DNA of 5,431 nt from Sporichthyaceae bacterium (GTDB lineage Bacteria > Actinomycetota > Actinomycetes > JACCYY01). Where the stretch lies: the NCBI GenBank assembly GCA_013696235.1, contig JACCYY010000067.1:1-5431 (forward strand), written 5' to 3'. Below are positions 1-5,431 of the stretch, one piece after another. The notes beneath the pieces were generated by a model. It saw only the letters and a program-made list of their open reading frames with translations, searched no databases and was not told where the DNA came from. Each line of letters begins with the position of its first letter. Within the stretch, counting starts at the first letter, position 1. Position numbers and translations under genes: made by a program.

Positions 1-231
1 CCCGGCGATGAACGCGTCGTTCGCCGCGCCGAAGTCGGCCAGCTCGGCGTACCGCTCGAGTGGCAGCACGAGGCTGCGGTGCTCGACCGAGGCGCTGCGG
101 TGCAGGCGGTCGAGCAGGCGACGGTCCCGGTCGGCGCCCATGCCGACGATCCCGGCAAAGGCGTCGGTGATCTCACGCTGGGCGTACCGGTTCGGCGGGA
201 GCACGGCCTGCACCGCCGCGAGGCACGTCAC
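1..231 (-). CDS. Type III polyketide synthase (chalcone/stilbene synthase family), N-terminal part, cut by the left window edge
   Basis: These are the first 77 codons of a minus-strand gene whose remainder lies left of the window. The frame reads [16 protein letters not shown] at the start, then [11 protein letters not shown] (residues 54-64) and [10 protein letters not shown] (66-75). This matches the N-terminal layout of actinobacterial type III PKSs such as mycobacterial Pks10/11/18, with LPP near residue 11 and a (H)LxLPLxxYxxLxDFGxANxxFI block. Family members are cytosolic homodimers that condense malonyl-type extender units onto an acyl-CoA starter and cyclise the chain to pyrones or resorcinols. 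The catalytic Cys, His and Asn lie beyond the edge, so activity cannot be judged. The GTG at 229-231 is chosen because it is the first start after an in-frame TGA (247-249) and gives the usual family N-terminus. Only a weak GAAGA precedes it. The gene follows the propeller gene by 46 bp on the same strand, suggesting cotranscription. The family call is from recalled motifs, without a search. Confidence 0.85.
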   Translation of the reverse strand, partial: MTCLAAVQAVLPPNRYAQREITDAFAGIVGMGADRDRRLLDRLHRSASVEHRSLVLPLERYAELADFGAANDAFIAG

Positions 232-277
232 TCTTCGAGCATACGGTCACCACGTGCGCGGGCTTGGCCTCGTACGG

Positions 278-1504
278 TCAGCAGGTGACCTTCAGTACTC
301 GCGAGCTCGGACGGTGGTCAGCGTCGCCGACGAACTTCGCCACCAGCTTGCACTGGGTGGCCGCCGAGTCGGGGAATGACGTCGCGTACGCGCCGTAGGC
401 GTCGAGCAGCGGCTTCCGCGTGGCGACCGTCTGGTAAACGCCCCCGACCCGCTCTGACAACGTGACCTTGATCGTGGCGCCGGCGTGCGCTGGAAAGAGC
501 TCCCCACTGACGTTGACCGGGTCGGACCCGTTGGCGCCGAGCGTCAGGTACGTCGGCAGGAGCTGCGTCGGCGTCGCCGGCCGCCAGGTCGGATCGGTGT
601 CGGCGAGAGCAGCTGGCATCGGCAGCCGTTGGACGTCGGTGCCGTCCGGGTTCATGAAGAACAGGTCAGGGCCGTTGGGTGCGGTGTACCCGCTCGACGA
701 GAAGACGATCTTCGTCCCGCTCGGCGACCACGCCGGCCGGGTACCTCCTTGATCGGCGCCCGCGGAAATCACCTGCTGGCGAGTGCCGTCGGAGCGCATG
801 CGCCAGATCTGACCGGACCGCTCGTAGACGAGGTGCGCGCCGTCGGGCGACCAGTCCGGCGCCTTCTCCGTGCCAAGTCCGCCCGTGGTCGTGGTGAGCT
901 GGGTCTTCCCCGTTCCATCGGCATTCATCACCCAGATGTCGGCGCCGCGCACGTACGCGATCTGGGTCCCGTCCGGTGACCAGGCCGGCTCGCCGCCGGC
1001 GGCGGGGAGCGCGGGGTCTTCGGTGAGGTTCGTGGCCCCGGCGGCGGGGTCGTCCGGGGTCACCCAGACGTCGCCGTTCGACGCGAACGCGATGGCGGAG
1101 CCGTCAGGTGACCAGGATGGTTGGACGCCGGTCCCGGCCAATCCGGTGGTGTCGGCCTCGGGGGTGTAGTTCGCCCGCTGGCTGCCGTCGGCGTTCATCA
1201 CCCAGATGTCCTGGTGGGCACCACCCGCGCTGCTCGACCAGGCGATCCGGGACCCGTCCGGAGACCAGCTCGGGTCCTGGTCACGGGCAGGGTGATTCGT
1301 GAGATTGACCTGGCCGCTCCCGTCGGCGGCCACCGTGTAGATCTCCAGATTGCCGTCCTGCGTACTGACGTAAGCGATCTCGGCGTCCGCACCCGGCCAG
1401 GCGGCTTCGGCCGGAGCAGCGAGCCCCAGCGTCACCCCGACCGCGCCGGCGAGTGAAGCGCCAACCAGTCCGGTGCGCACTGACCTCCGACTTCCTGCAT
1501 ACAT
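278..1504 (-). CDS. Secreted TolB/WD40-like six-bladed beta-propeller protein with C-terminal beta-sandwich-like domain
   Basis: This 408-residue protein begins with a signal peptide: basic SRRSVR at 5-10, a hydrophobic stretch at about 12-30, and a likely signal peptidase I site after AEA at 32-34. No lipobox cysteine is present, so it is probably released or wall-associated rather than a lipoprotein. Residues about 40-310 carry the PD40/TolB-type repeat (xPxWSPDGxxIAY) with tryptophans at 80, 131, 175, 218, 259 and 307; the last two copies are degenerate (WSPSG, WRPA). Strands such as DIWVMNADG (99-107 and 189-197) separate the repeats. Six such repeats fit a six-bladed propeller. Residues about 315-408 form a distinct domain, predicted beta-rich, with the protein's only two cysteines, Cys385 and the final residue Cys408. 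TolB-like propellers usually bind proteins or ligands; no catalytic motif is visible and the partner is unknown. GGAAGGA lies 6 nt before the ATG. The gene diverges from the SARP regulator and precedes the PKS gene. Confidence 0.9.
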   Translation of the reverse strand: MYAGSRRSVRTGLVGASLAGAVGVTLGLAAPAEAAWPGADAEIAYVSTQDGNLEIYTVAADGSGQVNLTNHPARDQDPSWSPDGSRIAWSSSAGGAHQDIWVMNADGSQRANYTPEADTTGLAGTGVQPSWSPDGSAIAFASNGDVWVTPDDPAAGATNLTEDPALPAAGGEPAWSPDGTQIAYVRGADIWVMNADGTGKTQLTTTTGGLGTEKAPDWSPDGAHLVYERSGQIWRMRSDGTRQQVISAGADQGGTRPAWSPSGTKIVFSSSGYTAPNGPDLFFMNPDGTDVQRLPMPAALADTDPTWRPATPTQLLPTYLTLGANGSDPVNVSGELFPAHAGATIKVTLSERVGGVYQTVATRKPLLDAYGAYATSFPDSAATQCKLVAKFVGDADHRPSSRVLKVTC

Positions 1505-1510
1505 GGCGGG

Positions 1511-1517
1511 TCCTTCC
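1511..1517 (-). promoter_or_regulatory. Ribosome binding site of the beta-propeller gene
   Basis: The minus strand reads GGAAGGA followed by six nucleotides and the ATG at 1502-1504. Motif and spacing are good for a Shine-Dalgarno site and support this ATG over internal starts. The other gene starts in the window have no comparable site. Confidence 0.75.
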
Positions 1518-1541
1518 GGTCCTCGACGCCGCCAGCTGATC

Positions 1542-1551
1542 CGACCGGTCG
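1542..1551. repeat. 10-bp perfect palindrome in the divergent intergenic region
   Basis: The sequence CGACCGGTCG is its own reverse complement. It lies between the candidate -10 element facing the propeller gene and that gene's start, in what would be its 5' untranslated region. It could be an operator half-site pair or chance in GC-rich DNA; no second copy was noticed in the intergenic region. Confidence 0.3.
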
Positions 1552-1563
1552 TCTCGTCACGAA

Positions 1564-1577
1564 GCCTCGTGCGAGGC
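1564..1577. repeat. 6-bp inverted repeat beside the SARP-like repeats
   Basis: GCCTCG (1564-1569) and CGAGGC (1572-1577) are inverted copies around TG. The element overlaps both the candidate -10 box of the leftward promoter and the edge of the first 11-bp repeat. It may be an additional operator feature or incidental. Confidence 0.35.
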
Positions 1578-1594
1578 GCTCAAGAAGCGCTCAA
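1573..1594. repeat. Tandem 11-bp direct repeat
   Basis: Two adjacent 11-mers, GAGGCGCTCAA (1573-1583) and GAAGCGCTCAA (1584-1594), differ at one position, and the identity continues two bases (GA) past the second copy. The period is one DNA helical turn, as expected for an OmpR-fold protein binding head-to-tail. The second copy ends 9 nt before the regulator's putative GTG start. Confidence 0.85.
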
Positions 1595-1603
1595 GATGGA
1601 GAG

Positions 1604-4456
1604 GTGGGTGTCGAGGTACGGGTGCTGGGGTCGCTCGACGTCGTCGTCGACGGCCGCTCCGTGCAGATCGGTGGCCCGAAGCCTCGCGCCTTGCTCGCCG
1701 TGCTGGCAGCCCGCGGCGGGGCCGTGGTGAGTGTCGACGCCCTGGCGGACGCGCTCTGGGAGGGATCGCCGCCCGGCCAACCAGGTCGCAGCGTCCAGGT
1801 GTACGTGTCGGCGGTGCGGAAGGCCCTCGGCGTCCGCGAGGTGGCGTTGCGATCGGTGCCCGGCGGCTACCGGCTCGACCTGGCCGCGGACGAGCAGGAC
1901 GCGGCGATCTTCGAGGCGCTCGTCCGATCCGGTCGGAGCGCGCTCGAGGCCGGCGACGCACGGGCCGCGGCGGACGACCTGGGCCGGGCGCTCGGGCTGT
2001 GGCGCGGGCCGGCGTATGCAGGGCTCGAGGCAGACGCCGTGCGGGCGGAGGCGCAGCGCCTGGACGAGCGGCGGCTGGACGCGTACGAGTGGCGGCTCGA
2101 GGCCGAGCTCGCCCTCGGACACCACCGGGAGGTCCTGGGTGAGATCGAGCACCTGGCCGGCGCCCATCCCTACCGCGAACGGCTCCAGGCGACGCAGGTG
2201 CTCGCCCTCTACCGGGCCGGGCGACGCGCGGACGCGCTCGCGGCGTACACCCGAACCCGCAGGCTGCTGGCCGACGAGCTCGGGCTCGAGCCGGGGCCGG
2301 AGCTGCGGGCCCTGCACACGGCCGTGCTCCGCGAGGACCCCGCACTCACGGTCGAGCCGGCCGAGCTCAGGGCCCGTCGGCACCTGCCGGCCCCGGCCAC
2401 CGGGCTGGTCGGTCGTACGGCGGAGATCGCCGCCGCCGTCGAGGCGCTCAGCAACCCTGAGGTGCGGCTTCTCACGCTCACCGGTCCAGGCGGCATCGGC
2501 AAGACCCGGATCGGGCTCCAGGCCGCGTACGACCTGGCCTCGGTGTTCCCCGACGGGGTGTGGTTCGTCGGGCTCGCCCCGCTGACCAGCGCAGAGCTGG
2601 TCGCCTCGACGATCGCTCGCGCGCTGGGCGTGGACGAGAGCACCGCCGGAGCCGTGGCCGCGCTGCACGACTACCTCTGCGAGCGCCGCCTGCTCCTGCT
2701 CTGCGACAACTTCGAGCACGTCGACGAGGCTGCCCCCGTGATCAGCGGGCTGCTGGCCGCGGCGCCTGGGGTCAAGGTCCTCGTCACCAGCCGCGTGGCG
2801 CTCCGGTTGTACGGCGAGCACGTGCGGGCTCTCCCGACGCTCGACCTCGACGACGAGGCGGTCCCGCTGTTCGGCGCGCGGGCGGGGGCGGTCATCGGGC
2901 GGCCGCCCGGGTGGATCGGCAGCCACCAGGACGGGCGGCAGACGATCGCCGCGATCTGCCAGCGGCTGGACCGACTGCCGCTGGCGATCGAACTGGTCGC
3001 CGCTCGAGCCGATGAGATCCCGCTCGCCGACCTGCTGGTGGCGGTGGAACACCGGCTTGACGTCGCGACCTCCGGTCCGCGTGACCTGCCGGCCCGGCAG
3101 CGGACGCTGCGCGCCGCCATCGACTGGAGCTACCAATTGCTTCACCCGGCCGAGCGTGCTGTGTTCGTCCGTCTCGGCGTCCTCGCCGACGGCTTCGACG
3201 CCGCCGCGGCGAGCGCGGTCGCCGGCGCGTCGCCGGGTCAGCTCGCGTCGCTCGCCCGCACGAGCCTGCTGGCGAGCCAGGCGGACCAAGACGTCGGCGT
3301 CACGATGCTCGAGACCATCCGCGAGTACGCCCTCGAACAGCTCCGCTCCGACGATGCGGAGGAGGCCACGCGCGAAGCCCAAGCGGCGTACTACGTCGAG
3401 CTGGCCGATCGCGCGGAGGAGGGCATGCGCGGCCCTGACCAGCTCGAGTGGACCGCGCGGGTCGAGACCGCGCACGACAACCTGCGCACCGCGCTCGGTT
3501 GGTTGGACGACCGTGCAGCCACCGACCGGGACTCGCGGGAGACTCGGCTGCGGTTGGCCGCGGCGCTGAGCGGGTTCTGGTACCGGACCGGCCGAGCGAC
3601 TGAGGGGAGCCGGTGGCTCGAGAAGGCGCTGGCCGGCTCCGACGACCTCCCCGACCTGCTGCGTGGCCGCACGCTGCACGGGCTCGGGATCCTCCAGAGC
3701 ATGCGCAACCAAGCCGAGCAGGCAAGGTCGACGTTCGGGGCCAGCGGCGAGATCTTCCGTCGGCTGGGCGAGCTCGGCCAGCTCGCCAGATCGTTGAACA
3801 GCCAGGGTGGGGTGGCCCGCGACCAAGGCGAGCCGGCGGAGGCACGACGGCTGCTCGAGGAAAGCCTGGCGCTCTGGCGCAGCGTCGGCGACCGGAGCCG
3901 GATCGGGCTGGTGCTCGGTAATCTCGGCCTCGTCGCCCGCGACGAGATGGATCTGCCCCGAGCCCGGGCACTGCTGGAGGAGGGGCTCGCGATCGACGCC
4001 GAGCACAACAACGTCTGGGGAGCCGCGAGCAAGCTCCTTTCGCTGGCCATCGTGGCCTTGGACGAGGGCGACCTGGGCGCTGCCCGTGACCTGCTCGTCC
4101 GATGCTCCGCCCAGTACGCCGAGCTGGGCGAGCGGCACGGGCTCACCGAAGCCGTGGACGTGGCCGCGTGGATCGCCGCCGCCACCGGCGACCATCCGAG
4201 GGCAGCCCGGCTAGGCGGTGCCGCCGAGGCTGAGCGCTTCGAGCTCGGGATCCTGCTCGGGCCGAACGACATCGGGCTCGCCGAGCGCCACCTGCACCCG
4301 GCCCGAGCCGCGCTAGGTGAGCGGGGCTTCGAGGCGGCCTGGGCCGACGGTCAACGGCTCGGCTTCCACGAGGCGCTCGCCGAGGCCGGGCTCACCGGTC
4401 GCGAAGTGTCGGTCGATCACTCGGCCGGGTCGCTGCCGCCTTCGCTCGCCCGATGA
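1604..4456 (+). CDS. AfsR/SARP-family transcriptional regulator with BTAD, NB-ARC-type ATPase and TPR-like region
   Basis: This is a 950-residue cytosolic regulator, close in size and plan to AfsR. Residues 1-95 are an OmpR-like winged helix (VEVRVLGSLDVVVDG; helix near 61-75; wing ending PGGYRLDL). Residues about 98-242 are the bacterial transcriptional activation domain, ending in DELGLEPGPELRALH. An NB-ARC/STAND-type ATPase follows: Walker A GPGGIGKT (294-301), Walker B LLLLCDN with Asp368, VTSR (394-397) and LDRLPLAIEL (455-464). A winged-helix-like segment follows at about 507-540 (DWSYQLLHPAERAVF). Residues about 590-930 are alpha-helical and TPR-like, closing with the FEAAWADGQRLGFHEALAEA signature common in LuxR/SARP ATPases of the COG3903 type. 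By family, ATP and a TPR-sensed signal or kinase gate DNA binding and RNA polymerase recruitment. The GTG start keeps the first beta strand, but GGAGAG abuts it with no spacer, so the mRNA may be leaderless; GTG at 1622 is a weaker alternative. It overlaps the UbiA gene by 4 bp and diverges from the propeller gene. Confidence 0.92.
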   Translation: MGVEVRVLGSLDVVVDGRSVQIGGPKPRALLAVLAARGGAVVSVDALADALWEGSPPGQPGRSVQVYVSAVRKALGVREVALRSVPGGYRLDLAADEQDAAIFEALVRSGRSALEAGDARAAADDLGRALGLWRGPAYAGLEADAVRAEAQRLDERRLDAYEWRLEAELALGHHREVLGEIEHLAGAHPYRERLQATQVLALYRAGRRADALAAYTRTRRLLADELGLEPGPELRALHTAVLREDPALTVEPAELRARRHLPAPATGLVGRTAEIAAAVEALSNPEVRLLTLTGPGGIGKTRIGLQAAYDLASVFPDGVWFVGLAPLTSAELVASTIARALGVDESTAGAVAALHDYLCERRLLLLCDNFEHVDEAAPVISGLLAAAPGVKVLVTSRVALRLYGEHVRALPTLDLDDEAVPLFGARAGAVIGRPPGWIGSHQDGRQTIAAICQRLDRLPLAIELVAARADEIPLADLLVAVEHRLDVATSGPRDLPARQRTLRAAIDWSYQLLHPAERAVFVRLGVLADGFDAAAASAVAGASPGQLASLARTSLLASQADQDVGVTMLETIREYALEQLRSDDAEEATREAQAAYYVELADRAEEGMRGPDQLEWTARVETAHDNLRTALGWLDDRAATDRDSRETRLRLAAALSGFWYRTGRATEGSRWLEKALAGSDDLPDLLRGRTLHGLGILQSMRNQAEQARSTFGASGEIFRRLGELGQLARSLNSQGGVARDQGEPAEARRLLEESLALWRSVGDRSRIGLVLGNLGLVARDEMDLPRARALLEEGLAIDAEHNNVWGAASKLLSLAIVALDEGDLGAARDLLVRCSAQYAELGERHGLTEAVDVAAWIAAATGDHPRAARLGGAAEAERFELGILLGPNDIGLAERHLHPARAALGERGFEAAWADGQRLGFHEALAEAGLTGREVSVDHSAGSLPPSLAR

Positions 4457-5283
4457 CCCGCGCGGCGGCCCTGGTCCGGTCCTGCCATCCGGTCCCCACC
4501 GCTGGGGTGACCTTGCTGGCCACGGTGCTCGCTGCGGTCGTCGGACAGTCGGCTGGCCGCACAACGCTGGTCGCCGCGGCGGTGCTCACCGGCCAGCTCT
4601 CGATCGGGTGGTCCAACGACGCGATAGATGCCGAGCGGGACGCGCGCACGGCTCGCGCGGACAAACCGGTCGCGACCGGGACCGTTCCGAGGTCAGTCGT
4701 CGCGGTGGCGGCCGGGGTGGCTCTCGCTGCCACGATTGCCCTGTCGCTGGCCGTCGGCGTCCTCGCCGGAGCCGCTCACCTGTTGTTCGTGGCCTGCGGC
4801 TGGGCCTACAACCTCGGGCTCAAGGCAACGGCGGTGTCCTTCGCCCCGTACGCGGTCGGTTTCGCCGCCCTGCCTTCGTTCGTCGTGCTCGCCCGACCTG
4901 GCGCCCCGGCACCTCCCTGGTGGCTGGCCGGCGCCGGTGGGCTGCTCGGCATCGGCGCCCACCTCGTGAACGTCCTGCCCGACCTGGACGACGACCGCGC
5001 CACCGGGATCCGGGGGTGGCCGCACCGGCTCGGCCGGCGCCGGTCGACCGTCACCGTCGCGGCGGCGCTCGGGACGGCCTCGCTCCTGCTTGTGCTCGCT
5101 CCACCCGGATCGCCGAACGCGGGCGCGCTCGGCGGGCTCGCCCTGGCCCTGGCGGCCGCTGCGGGGGTGGCGTGGCTCGGGTTCCGCCGTCCTGCCTCGG
5201 GCCGGGTGCTCCTGGTCGGGGTGATCGCAGTCGCGCTGATCGACATCGGGCTGCTCGTGACCGGCGCCAGCCGGCTGCGCTGA
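4453..5283 (+). CDS. UbiA-family membrane prenyltransferase
   Basis: This 276-residue integral membrane protein has about nine hydrophobic helices (roughly 14-31, 37-53, 80-103, 105-122, 128-147, 156-175, 199-216, 224-243 and 251-270), as usual for UbiA enzymes. The first aspartate motif is NDAIDAERD (55-63, NDxxDxxxD), followed by RADKPVATG (68-76). The second is DLDDDRATG (177-185, DxxxDxxxG), followed by RLG (192-194). These motifs coordinate magnesium and the prenyl diphosphate, and the family transfers the prenyl chain to an aromatic or other acceptor within the membrane. All key acidic residues are present, so it is probably active. An N-terminal CHPVPT (11-16) precedes the first helix. 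The acceptor and donor cannot be read from the sequence; the nearby type III PKS makes a polyketide aromatic a reasonable inferred acceptor, but lipid or quinone substrates are not excluded. Its ATG overlaps the regulator's TGA (ATGA), and no Shine-Dalgarno sequence precedes it, so it probably depends on translational coupling. Confidence 0.9.
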   Translation: MTRAAALVRSCHPVPTAGVTLLATVLAAVVGQSAGRTTLVAAAVLTGQLSIGWSNDAIDAERDARTARADKPVATGTVPRSVVAVAAGVALAATIALSLAVGVLAGAAHLLFVACGWAYNLGLKATAVSFAPYAVGFAALPSFVVLARPGAPAPPWWLAGAGGLLGIGAHLVNVLPDLDDDRATGIRGWPHRLGRRRSTVTVAAALGTASLLLVLAPPGSPNAGALGGLALALAAAAGVAWLGFRRPASGRVLLVGVIAVALIDIGLLVTGASRLR

Positions 5284-5318
5284 GCCGGGCTCATTGCTGG
5301 GTCCCACAGATCGTCCAG

Positions 5319-5431
5319 GTGGGTGACGTCGCCGAGCTCGCCGCCGGCGACGAGGTGGTGGTGATGGCCACGGTCGACGGGACGACGTCGACGGTGGAGC
5401 GGCTGATCGACCTGGCCAACCTTCCGGCCTG
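5319..5431 (+). CDS. Unrecognised protein, N-terminal part, cut by the right window edge
   Basis: A plus-strand frame is open from the end of the UbiA gene to the window edge. From the GTG at 5319 it reads VGDVAELAAGDEVVVMATVD and then TSTVERLIDLANLPA. Of its 37 complete codons, 35 end in G or C and most begin with G or another purine, which fits genuine coding here; the minus strand looks less coding-like. I do not recognise the family. The segment appears to be a beta-rich start (VGDVAELAAGDEVVVMATV) followed by an amphipathic helix. Neither start is clear: GTG at 5319 lacks a ribosome binding site, while ATG at 5364 has GACGAGG about 8 nt upstream. It follows the UbiA gene by about 35 bp on the same strand and may belong to the same operon. 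Confidence 0.45.
   Translation, partial: MGDVAELAAGDEVVVMATVDGTTSTVERLIDLANLPA

Larger units (their letters stand above)
1563..1594 (-). promoter_or_regulatory. Candidate SARP-dependent promoter facing the propeller/PKS genes
   Basis: On the minus strand the heptamer TTGAGCG occurs at 1594-1588 and again at 1583-1577, 11 bp apart. Eight nucleotides (1576-1569) then separate the second copy from GAGGCT (1568-1563), which resembles an actinobacterial -10 (TAGGCT type, one mismatch). SARP regulators are known to bind direct repeats of about TCGAGNN at 11-bp (or 22-bp) periodicity, with the promoter-proximal repeat 8 bp from the -10 box. Each heptamer here differs from that consensus at one position. 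The implied transcription start near 1556 would give a leader of about 50 nt. The architecture is seen directly; binding and promoter activity are inferred. The divergent SARP gene is the obvious candidate regulator. Confidence 0.5.

Noticed and set aside
229..246. A four-codon leader peptide (ATG CTC GAA GAG TGA, minus strand) whose stop overlaps the PKS GTG
   Set aside because: The overlap is real, but a four-residue frame is easily formed by chance and no ribosome binding site precedes it.
8..379. A 123-codon plus-strand frame at the left edge
   Set aside because: It overlaps, antisense, both the type III PKS N-terminus and the end of the propeller gene, and its Ser/Arg-rich translation is typical of a shadow frame.
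485..979. Plus-strand open frames antisense to the propeller gene
   Set aside because: The minus strand encodes a clear signal peptide and regular WSPDG repeats; the plus-strand translations are Arg-rich shadows with no motif.
1580..4195. An 871-codon open frame on the minus strand, antisense to the SARP regulator
   Set aside because: Long antisense frames arise when high-GC codon bias removes stop codons. The translation is low-complexity, rich in Arg, Gly, Gln and Pro, without recognisable domains, whereas the plus strand carries unmistakable winged-helix, BTAD and Walker motifs.
5281..5293. TGAGCCGGGCTCA near-palindrome at the UbiA stop codon as a terminator
   Set aside because: Only about 5 bp of stem with a 3-nt loop can form, and no T-run follows; a coding-like frame starts shortly after, so termination here is not supported.
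1..5431. CRISPR arrays, tRNA or rRNA genes, insertion sequences or attachment sites
   Set aside because: No repeat-spacer pattern, RNA gene signature, transposase or flanking inverted repeats were found; nearly the whole window is occupied by protein-coding genes.

Overview
The window is high-GC DNA with strong G/C preference at third codon positions. Together with an AfsR/SARP-type regulator carrying an ATPase and TPR region, an actinomycetal-style type III polyketide synthase (PKS) N-terminus and frequent GTG starts, it points to an actinomycete or a related high-GC Actinomycetota member. No genus can be assigned from the sequence alone.

Layout: two divergent gene groups flank a 99-bp intergenic region (1505-1603). 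Leftward (minus strand) lie a secreted six-bladed TolB/WD40-like beta-propeller protein (1504-278) and then, 46 bp further on, the first 77 codons of a type III PKS (231 to the left edge). Rightward (plus strand) lie a 950-residue SARP-family regulator (1604-4456; winged helix, BTAD, NB-ARC-type ATPase, TPR-like C-terminus) and a UbiA-family membrane prenyltransferase (4453-5283), which overlap in an ATGA junction. An unrecognised coding region begins near 5319 and runs off the right edge.

The intergenic region holds a tandem pair of 11-bp units (1573-1594). On the minus strand each contains TTGAGCG, one mismatch from the TCGAGNN heptamer known for SARP regulators. The inner heptamer lies exactly 8 bp from a -10-like GAGGCT facing the propeller/PKS genes. 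This is the arrangement described for SARP-activated promoters, so the regulator may control the leftward genes and possibly itself.

Taken together, the window looks like the core of a small, probably little-studied, type III PKS plus UbiA prenyltransferase locus under its own large SARP regulator. The type III PKS would make an alkyl-resorcinol, alkyl-pyrone or similar aromatic, and the UbiA enzyme would attach an isoprenoid chain in the membrane. The product, the prenyl donor and the role of the secreted propeller protein are inferred or unknown.
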